Positions 25,558-33,416 of a DNA stretch of 64,000 nucleotides are shown here, one piece after another. The position numbers were made by a program, and so were the translations under genes. This stretch comes from Neorhizobium huautlense (GTDB lineage: Bacteria; Pseudomonadota; Alphaproteobacteria; Rhizobiales; Rhizobiaceae), in the NCBI RefSeq assembly GCF_002968575.1, contig NZ_PVBM01000024.1, positions 30,719 to 94,718 on the forward strand. Direction: 5' to 3'. The notes below the pieces were generated by a model. The model was not told the origin of the DNA. It searched no databases and saw only the letters and a program-made list of their open reading frames with translations. How positions within the stretch are numbered: the stretch's first letter is position 1; each line of letters starts with the position of its first letter.

Positions 25558-27480
25558 ATGATTGATTTTATTGCGCATAATCTGCCGCTGGTGATGTTCT
25601 CCAGCGTAATGCTGATGCTGCTGCTGGGTTATCCGGTCGCCTTCACGCTTGCCGCCGGCGGCCTCATCTACTTTGTCGTAGGCGTCGAACTCTCGCATAT
25701 TTCCCCGGAAATCCGGCTTTTCTGGCCGCTCCTACAGAGCCACCCGGAACGCATCTACGGGATCATGTACAACGATACCCTGCTGGCGATCCCCTTCTTC
25801 ACCTTCATGGGCATCATTCTCGAGCGGTCCCGCATGGCGGAAGACTTGCTGGACACCGTCGGCCAGCTTTTCGGCCCGATCCGGGGCGGCCTCGCCTATG
25901 CGGTCATCCTGGTGGGCGCGCTGCTGGGCGCCACCACAGGCGTCGTGGCCGCCTCCGTCATGGCGATGGGATTGATTTCCCTGCCTATCATGCTGCGTTA
26001 CGGCTACAATCGTCCGTTTGTGTCCGGCACGATTGCGGCATCGGGAACGCTAGCCCAGATCGTGCCGCCGTCCCTGGTGCTGATCGTCATGGCCGACCAG
26101 CTCGGCCGTTCGGTCGGCGACATGTATGTCGGCGCTCTCTATCCGGCGATGCTGATCGTCGCGAGCTACTGCGTCTACGTCTTCGTCGTCTCCATGGTGA
26201 AGCCGGAATGGGCGCCCGCCCTTCCGCTCGAGGCCCGCACTCTGGGCAACGGCGTGACCTCTCTCCTAGTCATGATCGCGATATCGGTAGGCCTCTATTA
26301 CCTCGGGCTCCACGTCCTGTTCACGGGCGTTCAAAGTCCGGAATGGCGTCTGGTAGCCGCGCTGGCATTCGCGGTTATCGTCGCTTACGTCGTGGCCCTG
26401 ACAAACAGCCGGGTGGAAAAGAAGATCATCTCCCGGCTGGCCGAGCAGGTGATCATTGTTCTCATCCCTCCGCTTGCACTGATATTCCTGGTGCTCGGAA
26501 CCATCTTTCTCGGCATCGCAACACCCACCGAAGGCGGCGCGATGGGGGCGACGGGCGCTCTGCTCCTCGCTCTTGCGAAGGGACGGCTGACCTTTTCGTC
26601 GATCAAGAGCGCGCTTGATGCCACCACGAAGCTTTCCGCCTTCGTCATGATGATCCTGATCGGGGCCCGCGTTTTCGGCCTGACCTTCTACGGCATCAAC
26701 GGCAACGTCTGGATCGAGGAACTGCTGCTGGCTCTGCCGGGCGGCGAATACGGCTTCCTCATCGTGGTGACGATCATCGTCTTCATCCTCGGCTGCTTCC
26801 TCGATTTCTTCGAAATCGCTTTCATCATGGTTCCGCTGCTTGCCCCGGTCGCGGACAAGCTCGGGATCGACCTCGTCTGGTTCGGCATCATTCTCGGCAT
26901 CAACCTTCAGACCTCCTTCCTGACGCCGCCGTTCGGCTTCTCGCTCTTCTTCCTGCGCTCCATCGCGCCGGCAGGGGCTTGGGTCGACAAGGTAACGGGC
27001 AGGTCCATGGCCGGTGTCAGGACGACCGAAATCTATAAGGGCGTCTTCCCCTATATCGTCATCCAGTTCCTGATGATCCTGGTCGTCATCGCCTTTCCGG
27101 GCCTTGTAATGGTCTATAAGACCGACCACCAGGGGGTGAATCCGGACGACATCAAGATCGAGATCCCCGGCTTTGGCGGCAACCAGGGCGGTACCAGTCC
27201 CCCGCCACTCGGTCTGCCGCCCCTCGGCAATCCCGGCAGCAGTGGAAGCTCGCCCCCATCCATGGGCCTCCCTCCGCTGGACTTCGGAGGCTCGTCTCAG
27301 ACGGCGCCTTCGGGCAGCGCGCCGGCGGCCCCTTCGCTGGGTCTCCCGCCGCTTGATCTTGGTGGGCAGCAGCCCCAGGCCCCCGCTGGCGGACAGCCCG
27401 CGCAACCGGCGCCGCCGGCTGCCAATCCGCCCCCGGCCGGAGCGCCCGACCTCAGTCAGCCGCCCAAGATCAATCCGTAA
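25558..27480 (+). CDS. TRAP transporter large permease (DctM / TakM / FcbT3 type) with Pro/Gly-rich tail
   Basis: A 640-aa protein. Residues ~1-520 form the DctM-type channel with many helices. It is of the longer kind used with keto-acid or aromatic/mannitol-type TRAP binding proteins, and carries SGTIAASGTLAQIVPPSLVL and LGINLQTSFLTPPFGFSLFF. From ~residue 525 a ~115-aa tail follows that is rich in Pro, Gly, Ser and Ala, with near-repeats LGLPPLG, MGLPPLDFGG and LGLPPLDLGG. The tail is not part of the normal domain and is likely disordered. Confidence 0.9.
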   Translation: MIDFIAHNLPLVMFSSVMLMLLLGYPVAFTLAAGGLIYFVVGVELSHISPEIRLFWPLLQSHPERIYGIMYNDTLLAIPFFTFMGIILERSRMAEDLLDTVGQLFGPIRGGLAYAVILVGALLGATTGVVAASVMAMGLISLPIMLRYGYNRPFVSGTIAASGTLAQIVPPSLVLIVMADQLGRSVGDMYVGALYPAMLIVASYCVYVFVVSMVKPEWAPALPLEARTLGNGVTSLLVMIAISVGLYYLGLHVLFTGVQSPEWRLVAALAFAVIVAYVVALTNSRVEKKIISRLAEQVIIVLIPPLALIFLVLGTIFLGIATPTEGGAMGATGALLLALAKGRLTFSSIKSALDATTKLSAFVMMILIGARVFGLTFYGINGNVWIEELLLALPGGEYGFLIVVTIIVFILGCFLDFFEIAFIMVPLLAPVADKLGIDLVWFGIILGINLQTSFLTPPFGFSLFFLRSIAPAGAWVDKVTGRSMAGVRTTEIYKGVFPYIVIQFLMILVVIAFPGLVMVYKTDHQGVNPDDIKIEIPGFGGNQGGTSPPPLGLPPLGNPGSSGSSPPSMGLPPLDFGGSSQTAPSGSAPAAPSLGLPPLDLGGQQPQAPAGGQPAQPAPPAANPPPAGAPDLSQPPKINP

Positions 27481-27528
27481 GGGTGGCTTCTCTTGTCACT
27501 GGGCTGACGGGAGGTTATATTTCGGAGT

Positions 27529-27561
27529 GGAGGGCAGAGTTGGCGCTCTGCCCTCCCTTTG
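27529..27561 (+). terminator. Intrinsic terminator of the TRAP permease genes (first hairpin)
   Basis: GGAGGGCAGAG (27529-27539) pairs perfectly with CTCTGCCCTCC (27546-27556) and is followed by CTTTGTTG. It lies 48 bases after the stop. Confidence 0.8.
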
Positions 27562-27579
27562 TTGCTAGGCTAAGAACTG

Positions 27580-27615
27580 AAATCGGACGGAGATTGACCA
27601 GCTCGTCCGATTTTT
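27580..27615 (+). terminator. Intrinsic terminator of the TRAP permease genes (second hairpin)
   Basis: AAATCGGACG (27580-27589) pairs with CGTCCGATTT (27604-27613), and a T5 run overlaps the 3' arm. The remaining sequence up to 27828 between the two convergent units holds no credible gene. Confidence 0.75.
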
Positions 27616-27828
27616 CCTAACCAACAATGTAATGATCAGTGGTTTTCGCCACATCGCACTACCTCCGGTTCGAGGGCAAGGCTTTTGCCTAAGTCGGTGA
27701 AGCCCGTCTTCACCGATGCCCCGGCTGGCCACGGAACGTGCTGCTTTAGCCCCCAAACATCGCGATCATAGGGGAACAGGTGTAGTTGTCGAGGGGACAC
27801 AACCTGCCGCGTCCGACGGAATCCTTGC

Positions 27829-27861
27829 AAAGAAAAACCCCGGACCTTGTGGATCCGGGGT
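27829..27861 (-). terminator. Intrinsic terminator of the TRAP binding-protein gene
   Basis: On the minus strand ACCCCGGA/TCCGGGGT arms (27837-27861) form a strong hairpin followed by TTTTTCTTT (27836-27828). It lies ~30 bases after the stop at 27891. Confidence 0.88.
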
Positions 27862-27890
27862 CTGTTGAAGCCACGCCTCAATGCGGGTGA

Positions 27891-28997
27891 TCAGAGCTTG
27901 CCGTTACGCTGCTGGATCATCATGAACGTGTCGAAGGTATACTCCGACAGCTGCATCCAGAGATAACCTTCCTTCTTGAAGGCCACCTGGTCGTCGTAGA
28001 TCTTCTTGAAGTCGGCGTTCTTGGACGAGACGTCCTTGTAGACTTCCTGAGAAGCGTTGTAGCAGGCCTCGAGGATTTCCTGGCTGAACGGACGCAGGGT
28101 CGTGCCCTGCGAAACGATCTGCTTGATCGCTGTCGGGTTCTTGGCGTCGTATTTCGCCATCATGCTGGTATTGGCAAACGCGCAGGCATCGGTCAGCGCC
28201 GCCTGATAGGCCTTCGGCAGCGAGTTCCACTTGTCGAGGTTCATGAAGGCGTGAATGACCGGACCGCCTTCCCAGAAGGCCGGATAATAATAGAATTTTG
28301 CGACTTTGTAGAAGCCGAGCTTGTGGTCGTCATAAGGACCGACCCATTCGGCCGCGTCGATCGTGCCCTTTTCGAGCGCCGGATAGATGTCGCCGCCGGC
28401 GATCTGCTGAGGCACGACGCCGAGCTTCTCGACAACCCGGCCTGCCAGGCCGGCGATGCGCATCTTGACGCCCTTGAAGTCGTCGACGGTGTTGATTTCC
28501 TTGCGGAACCAGCCGCCCATCTGGGCGCCGGTATTGCCGGCGATCATGCCGTAGAGGCCATGCTTGGCATAGAACTCGTTGAGCAGCTTGTTGCCGTTGC
28601 CTTCATAGAACCAGGAGTTCGTCAGGCGGGCATTGAGGCCGAACGGAATTGCGGTGCCGATCGCGAAGGTCGGATCCTTGCCCACGTAATAATAGGAGCA
28701 GGTGTGGCACATCTCGACCGTTCCGGCGCTGACGGCATCGGCGGCCTGCAGGCCGGGCACGATTTCGCCTGCGGCAAAAGGCTGAATGGTGAAATTACCG
28801 TCTGTTGCGGCGGCGACATGCTTGGCGATGTCTTCCGCGCCGCCATAGATGGTGTCGAGCGACTTCGGAAACGAAGACGTCAGACGCCAGGTGATCTTCG
28901 GGTTCGTTTGCGCGATGGCCGGAGCGGCAAGCACCGTTGCGGCGGCGGCGCCGGCACCCGTCACAGCTGCTTTTTTGAAGAATGAACGACGATCCAT
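27891..28997 (-). CDS. TRAP transporter periplasmic binding protein (TakP / FcbT1-like)
   Basis: A 368-aa solute-binding protein. A twin-arginine-type signal (MDRRSFFKKAAVTG, then AATVLAAPAIAQ) suggests Tat export. The mature part matches the keto-acid/mannitol-chloroaromatic branch (ITWRLTSSFPKSLDTIYGGA; GGDIYPALEKGTIDAAEWVG; DDHKLGFYKVAKFYYYP). The ATG at 28997 follows GGGAGG. It converges on the two permease genes instead of leading their operon. The ligand is probably a 2-oxo acid or similar carboxylate, by family only. Confidence 0.88.
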   Translation of the reverse strand: MDRRSFFKKAAVTGAGAAAATVLAAPAIAQTNPKITWRLTSSFPKSLDTIYGGAEDIAKHVAAATDGNFTIQPFAAGEIVPGLQAADAVSAGTVEMCHTCSYYYVGKDPTFAIGTAIPFGLNARLTNSWFYEGNGNKLLNEFYAKHGLYGMIAGNTGAQMGGWFRKEINTVDDFKGVKMRIAGLAGRVVEKLGVVPQQIAGGDIYPALEKGTIDAAEWVGPYDDHKLGFYKVAKFYYYPAFWEGGPVIHAFMNLDKWNSLPKAYQAALTDACAFANTSMMAKYDAKNPTAIKQIVSQGTTLRPFSQEILEACYNASQEVYKDVSSKNADFKKIYDDQVAFKKEGYLWMQLSEYTFDTFMMIQQRNGKL

Positions 28998-29298
28998 TAA
29001 ATACCTCCCATAGAGACAAACCGCAGGGTTTCCGTTCCCACTCCCCCGGTCCTGGATCGAAGTAAACATGTTGGCCAGTGGGTTGCAAGCGCCGCCGCGG
29101 ATATTCCTTAACGCCGATAGTCTTTCGTTCTTAGACTTTCGTCGTGTTCTGCTCAAACGAGATTCATAAAAGATTTCAATGGCGCAATGCTTATTCTTTG
29201 TGCAAGGCAAATGCGTGTGGCGGAGCCGGAACTTGACTTGCGGCACCTTCCGGCGTCACATCGACGAAAAGCAGTTCGCATGCCCTCCGGAGATACCG
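28998..29298. promoter_or_regulatory. Divergent promoter region between TRAP binding protein and peptidase C26 gene
   Basis: About 300 bases with no credible gene. It must hold promoters in both directions. Apart from the GGGAGG and CCGGAGA ribosome-binding sites at its ends, I see no outstanding repeat or operator. Confidence 0.4.
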
Positions 29299-30072
29299 AT
29301 GCCGAAACCGATCGTCGCATTGCCTGCCGATATCCGTGAACTGGAGGGAGCGGTCTGGCATGCAACGCCCAACCAATATGTCCAGGCAGCGCTCAAGGTC
29401 GCGGAGGTGATGAGCTTCATCATTCCGGCCTTCGAGGAAGGCAACGATACAGACGCGATCCTCGACCGGGTCGACGGCGTACTGGTCTCAGGCTCCGCCA
29501 CAAACGTCCATCCCTCGCTCTACGGAAAAGAAGCCGCCGAAAGCGACGGGCCATTCGATCCGGCCCGTGACGCCACGTCGCTTCCGCTAATCCGGCGGGC
29601 GATCGACCGGGGCATTCCATTGCTGGCCATCTGCCGCGGCATCCAGGAACTGAACGTTGCGCTTGGCGGCACGCTTGCCAGCGAAATCCACGAAACCCCC
29701 GGCATCTGGGACCATCGCAAGCCGCCGGTGACCGAACGGGACGGCATGTATGCGATCCGCCAGCCGGTTTTCGTCCAGGACGGCTCCTGCATCGCCCGCT
29801 ATCTCGGTCTGTCGGGTGCCGTGCAGGTGAACTCGCTGCACCGGCAGGCGATTGCCGAAACCGCTCCGCGGCTGAAGGTGGAGGCGACCGCCGAAGACGG
29901 CACGATCGAGGCCGTTTCGGTGATCGACGCCAAGAACTTTGCCGTCGGCGTACAGTGGCATCCGGAATATTGGGCTGAAACCGACGCACCGTCGCGCGCC
30001 CTCTTCCATGCCTTCGGCGAGGCGGTGCGCGCCTATGCGGCCCGCAAAACCCTGGCCGACGTGGCCGCCTGA
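29299..30072 (+). CDS. Class I glutamine amidotransferase-like hydrolase (peptidase C26, PuuD-like)
   Basis: A 257-aa protein of the gamma-glutamyl-gamma-aminobutyrate hydrolase family. The nucleophile Cys is in LLAICRGIQELNVALGG and the His-Glu pair in VGVQWHPEYWAE. SGSATNVHPSLYG is a typical PuuD-family block. It probably cleaves a gamma-glutamyl amide in polyamine or related amine breakdown; no other puu genes are present here. The ATG at 29299 is preferred over a longer frame because of GGAGATACCG upstream. Confidence 0.85.
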   Translation: MPKPIVALPADIRELEGAVWHATPNQYVQAALKVAEVMSFIIPAFEEGNDTDAILDRVDGVLVSGSATNVHPSLYGKEAAESDGPFDPARDATSLPLIRRAIDRGIPLLAICRGIQELNVALGGTLASEIHETPGIWDHRKPPVTERDGMYAIRQPVFVQDGSCIARYLGLSGAVQVNSLHRQAIAETAPRLKVEATAEDGTIEAVSVIDAKNFAVGVQWHPEYWAETDAPSRALFHAFGEAVRAYAARKTLADVAA

Positions 30073-30084
30073 ACCGTCAACAAC

Positions 30085-30106
30085 GGCGCTTGTGACGTAA
30101 AGCGCC
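30085..30106. terminator. Hairpin between convergent genes
   Basis: GGCGCTT (30085-30091) pairs with AAGCGCC (30100-30106) in the 39-base gap between the amidotransferase and LacI stops. It could act on both strands. Confidence 0.5.
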
Positions 30107-30111
30107 CCGCC

Positions 30112-31137
30112 TCAATGCGTCCGCGGCTTGTAGATGCCCGTCGACTGGCGAATGCGCATTTCCGGCTTGATGAGGTGAAGGCCGTCCGGCTCGTGGCTGC
30201 CAGCCAGCCGGTCGAGCAGCGCCCGCGCCGCAAGCCGGCCGACATCGGCCTGGCCGTTCGAGACCGTCGTCAGAGCCGGCGTCGCGATCGAGGCCTCCTC
30301 CAGATCGTCGTAGCCGGTGACGGAAATATCCTGGCCGGGCACAAAGCCTGCGCGGGCGATGCCGTTCATCAGGCCGATTGCGACGAGATCGTTCCAGCAC
30401 ACCGCAGCCGTCGGCTTCTGCGGCAGCGACAGGAAATTGACAGCCGCCTCGAACCCGCCCTGCTTGGAGCGGGGGCCCGGAATGCGCAGGTTCGGATCGA
30501 CCTCGATTTCCGCCTTTCGCAAGGCATTGACATAACCCTGATAGCGGTCGCGGCCGGTCGAGGTCTGATCCGTGCCGCCGATCATGGCGATGACGCGGTG
30601 GCCGAGCCCGATCAGGTGATTGGTGGCAAGCGAGATGCCGTAGCTGTCGTCGCCGCGATAGGTCGGAAGGTCCACGCCCTCCATCGAGCGGGCAACGAGG
30701 ATGGCCGGCATGCCGTTCTGCTCGCAGAGCTTCACGTCCTCCACCGGCGTGCCGATCGCCGGAGACATGATCACTCCGTCGCCGCCGAGCTGCAGCAGGG
30801 TTTCGATGAAAGTCCGCTGCTTTTCGACCGAATCATAATGGTTCGAGAGGATGAAGGTATGGCGGCTGCGGTCCAGTTCGCTTTCGATCGCCTTCAGGAT
30901 TTCCCCGTAGAACGGGTTCATGATGTCGTGCACGACGACGCCGATGATGCCCGAACGCGAGGTGCGGAGGCTGGCGGCGCGGCGGTTGTAGATATAGCCC
31001 AGCGCCCGGGCCTGTTCCTTGATCTTCTCGCGGGTATCGGCCGCAACGAGCGGACTGTCGCGAAGCGCAAGAGAAATGGTGGCAGTGGAAAGACCGAGAC
31101 TCTCGGCAATCGTCGACAACTTGACTTTCTGCGCCAT
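30112..31137 (-). CDS. LacI/GalR-family transcriptional regulator
   Basis: A 341-aa protein with the N-terminal LacI helix-turn-helix (KLSTIAESLGLSTATISLALRD, then LGYIYNRRAASLRTSRSGII as hinge and core start) and a periplasmic-binding-type sugar domain (~60-335). GGGGGG lies just before the ATG. The target is unknown. The adjacent upstream DNA (31180-31205) is AT-rich with GTTTAaaTAAAC, which may be its promoter or an autoregulatory site. Confidence 0.93.
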   Translation of the reverse strand: MAQKVKLSTIAESLGLSTATISLALRDSPLVAADTREKIKEQARALGYIYNRRAASLRTSRSGIIGVVVHDIMNPFYGEILKAIESELDRSRHTFILSNHYDSVEKQRTFIETLLQLGGDGVIMSPAIGTPVEDVKLCEQNGMPAILVARSMEGVDLPTYRGDDSYGISLATNHLIGLGHRVIAMIGGTDQTSTGRDRYQGYVNALRKAEIEVDPNLRIPGPRSKQGGFEAAVNFLSLPQKPTAAVCWNDLVAIGLMNGIARAGFVPGQDISVTGYDDLEEASIATPALTTVSNGQADVGRLAARALLDRLAGSHEPDGLHLIKPEMRIRQSTGIYKPRTH

Positions 31138-31230
31138 GTCCCCCCGCCCGCGCCGGCCGGCATCGCCTCCCGATGCTCGAATTAAAGTTTAAATAAACAA
31201 TTTAATCCGCAGCGACAAGAGGAGGAGTGC

Positions 31231-31725
31231 TTACTCGTCGGAAAGCGCCGGCTGGAGATTGTGTTCGACGGCGCGCAACAGCTTGAGAAGCGTGCGGACC
31301 TCCTTGTCGGACAGGCCGCCCGCCGCGAGCGACCCGCAATCGGCGACCGAGTGGCCGATCTGATCGACCGTCTGCCGGCCGGTTTCTGTCAGGTGGACCT
31401 TGGTGAGGCGGCCGTCGGTCTCGTCCGGACGGCGTTCCACAAACCCCTGCGCCTCCATGCGGCCGATCGTGCGGGTGATGGTCGGCGCCTTGACGCCGAG
31501 CCTGACTGCGAGCTGGCCGGGCGTCAGCCCGTCTTCTTCCGCCAATGCCATGACGACGCCGTCCTGTCCGGCATAAAGGCCGGTTTCCAGGAGGTTGCGC
31601 CCCAGCACGATGCGCATGGCGCGGGCGACCTGCGTGATGGCCGGAGCAAGCTCGGCCGCACAAAGACTGCCTGCGTCCTTTTTCTTGCCCGACTTGGCCT
31701 TCTTGTCACCCTTCTTCTTGCTCAT
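31231..31725 (-). CDS. MarR-family transcriptional regulator
   Basis: A 164-aa protein. A Lys-rich N-terminus (MSKKKGDKKAKSGKKKD) precedes the winged helix (GLTPGQLAVRLGVKAPTITR, then MEAQGFVERRPDETDGR). ATG 31725 is chosen by homology, and the frame upstream of it is not MarR-like. It is divergent from the creatininase-family gene, with an inverted repeat between them, so control of that gene and of itself is likely. Confidence 0.9.
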   Translation of the reverse strand: MSKKKGDKKAKSGKKKDAGSLCAAELAPAITQVARAMRIVLGRNLLETGLYAGQDGVVMALAEEDGLTPGQLAVRLGVKAPTITRTIGRMEAQGFVERRPDETDGRLTKVHLTETGRQTVDQIGHSVADCGSLAAGGLSDKEVRTLLKLLRAVEHNLQPALSDE

Positions 31726-31764
31726 CGGATCCGCCCGCTTTGTCCTTTCGGATTTATCTTTATA

Positions 31765-31788
31765 TCGGTATCGCGCTATCCATACCGA
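31765..31788. promoter_or_regulatory. Inverted repeat in the MarR/creatininase divergent region
   Basis: TCGGTAT (31765-31771) and ATACCGA (31782-31788) are exact reverse complements 10 bases apart, in the middle of the 83-base divergent gap. The size and placement suit a MarR operator. Confidence 0.5.
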
Positions 31789-31808
31789 AACGGAGAGTTG
31801 ACCGCCAG

Positions 31809-32600
31809 ATGCCGCACCCGCTGCCGCACTATCATGACAATGATCCGACGCTTGCGTCCACAGAAAGGCGTGACTGGATTGCCGTCCTGCCGCTTGGCGC
31901 GCACGAACAGCACGGACCGCACCTGCCCTTCGAAACCGATACCCTGATCGCCGAGGGGCTGGTTGCCCGGTTGATCCCTGCCCTGCCCGCCGGCCTGCCG
32001 GTGACCTTCCTGCCTGCAGAACCGATCGGTTATTCGGTTGAGCACATGGATGTGGCCGGCACAAAGACCCTTGGTTTCGACGAAGCCGTGAACCGGTGGC
32101 TCGGCATAACCGAGGCACTGCATGAAAAGGGCATCCGCAAGCTGGTGCTCCTCAACGCCCATGGCGGCAATTCGCCATTGCTGACCATCGTCGCCACCGA
32201 AGCGCGGATACGGTTCGACATGCTGGCGGTGGCGACGAGCTGGACGCGCTTCGGCCAACCCGAGGGATGGATCTCGCCGGAGGAAACGTCGCTCGATATC
32301 CACGGCGGCGATATCGAAACCTCGATCATGCTGGCGCTTTATCCGGACCGGGTGAACATGGCGAAGGCCGAAAACTTCGGTTCCCGCCAGTCGGACTATG
32401 CGCGGAAATTCCGGCACCTGCGCGCCTACGGGCCGCATGCCTTCGGCTGGAAGATGTCCGACCTCAACCCCAAGGGCGTCGCCGGCAATGCCGCCGCCGC
32501 GACCGCCGAAAGAGGCGAGCAGCTCATCGCCCATGCGGTGAAAGGCATCATTGAGTTGCTGGAGGACGTGACGCGGTTCGATCTGGAGATATTGAAGTAG
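31809..32600 (+). CDS. Creatininase-family (creatinine amidohydrolase-like) metal hydrolase
   Basis: A 263-aa protein with the family's metal-binding motifs: LPLGAHEQHGPHLPFETDT (Glu, His, Asp ligands), NAHGGNSPLL, and HGGDIETSIML (His and Glu). Members hydrolyse cyclic or linear amides such as creatinine or formamidopyrimidine derivatives. The exact substrate is not evident. It is divergent from a MarR regulator and followed by vapBC. Confidence 0.88.
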   Translation: MPHPLPHYHDNDPTLASTERRDWIAVLPLGAHEQHGPHLPFETDTLIAEGLVARLIPALPAGLPVTFLPAEPIGYSVEHMDVAGTKTLGFDEAVNRWLGITEALHEKGIRKLVLLNAHGGNSPLLTIVATEARIRFDMLAVATSWTRFGQPEGWISPEETSLDIHGGDIETSIMLALYPDRVNMAKAENFGSRQSDYARKFRHLRAYGPHAFGWKMSDLNPKGVAGNAAAATAERGEQLIAHAVKGIIELLEDVTRFDLEILK

Positions 32601-32649
32601 CGGAAAGCTACACAGTCTGGCACAATGGGCTACACAGAGGGATGCATCG

Positions 32650-32901
32650 ATGACGTTGAATATCCGGAATGAAGAGGCAGATGTGCTGGCACGAGAATTG
32701 GCACGCATCGACGGCACCACGATCACCGATGCGGTTATTTCCGCTCTGAAGGAAACCATCGACAAGCGCATCCGGCAGGAAACACCCCGTGAAACGGCGC
32801 GACGAATCCTGACAAAGCGCGGTCTCTCCTTCAAACCAGACCGTCGGCCACTGTCCTCCGACGCCTATCATGATCTGGATCATGATATCGGTAGTGCCTG
32901 A
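32650..32901 (+). CDS. vapB: VapB-type antitoxin (Rv0623 / PSK family)
   Basis: An 83-aa antitoxin starting MTLNIRNEEADVLARELARI, typical of the ribbon-helix-helix PSK/Rv0623 family, with a C-terminal toxin-binding part. This is a different antitoxin type from the AbrB-like one at 18.3-18.6 kb. Its stop overlaps the toxin start as TGATG. Confidence 0.9.
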   Translation: MTLNIRNEEADVLARELARIDGTTITDAVISALKETIDKRIRQETPRETARRILTKRGLSFKPDRRPLSSDAYHDLDHDIGSA

Positions 32902-33305
32902 TGTTCGTCGATGCCTGTGCGATCGTCTCCATGATGGCTGGCGAAGACACCGCCGAAGCCTATGAAACAGCTCTTTTAAGGGATGACGCTCCCTTCACCT
33001 CACCGCTGGCGGCGTGGGAAGCCATCATCGTCCTGTCGCGGCCGGACCAGCTCGATTGCCTTTACGGCGAAGCGGAAGGCGCGGTTGTAGAGTGGCTGGA
33101 CGCCCGTGGTATAGATATTCGTGAAAGCGGATCACCCCGCGAACTCCTGCACTACGCCGTTGCCGTTGCGGAGAGACACGGCATCGGCCGCCGTTATCTC
33201 AGTAATTTCGACTGTTTCCACTACGCATACGCCCGGGTAATGGAGCAGCCGCTCCTGACACTCGACCAGCTTTTGAAGGATACAGACGCCGATACGCTGC
33301 CCTGA
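32901..33305 (+). CDS. vapC: VapC-type PIN-domain toxin
   Basis: A 134-aa PIN RNase with Asp4 in MFVDACAIVSMM, Glu in AWEAIIVLSR, and the downstream acidic/aromatic block YLSNFDCFHYAYAR. It is translationally coupled to its antitoxin. By family it cleaves structured RNA when free. It is followed by the promoter of the COG0523 gene. Confidence 0.9.
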   Translation: MFVDACAIVSMMAGEDTAEAYETALLRDDAPFTSPLAAWEAIIVLSRPDQLDCLYGEAEGAVVEWLDARGIDIRESGSPRELLHYAVAVAERHGIGRRYLSNFDCFHYAYARVMEQPLLTLDQLLKDTDADTLP

Positions 33306-33307
33306 GG

Positions 33308-33330
33308 ACAACGTGATCTTATAACATTCA
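33308..33330. promoter_or_regulatory. Zur-like site upstream of the COG0523 gene (candidate)
   Basis: The right half TATAACATTCA (33320-33330) closely matches the proteobacterial Zur half-site TATAACATTTC. The left half ACAACGTGATC matches GAAATGTTATA at 6 of 11 positions. The site lies just upstream of a good promoter. Zinc-limitation control of COG0523 genes by Zur is well established, but this particular site is inferred. Confidence 0.4.
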
Positions 33331-33337
33331 AAACCCT

Positions 33338-33366
33338 TTGAACTCGTCCCGGCTTGCCCTTATATG
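33338..33366 (+). promoter_or_regulatory. Sigma-70-type promoter of the COG0523-WD40 unit
   Basis: TTGAAC (33338-33343), a 17-base spacer and TATATG (33361-33366) make a near-consensus promoter 51 bases before the start codon. GAGG precedes the ATG at 33417. Confidence 0.65.
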
Positions 33367-33416
33367 AGGCGGACCAATACCGCGCCTGCGGGCGTATATA
33401 ACCCATCGAGGTTTCC

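Noticed and set aside
26266..27405. 379-codon minus-strand frame opposite the TRAP permease
   Set aside because: Low-complexity Asp/Glu/Arg/Gly-rich antisense frame with no domain; the permease strand is clearly coding.
27565..27756. 63-codon ORF between the convergent TRAP genes
   Set aside because: Overlaps a terminator hairpin, has no clear ribosome-binding site and resembles nothing.
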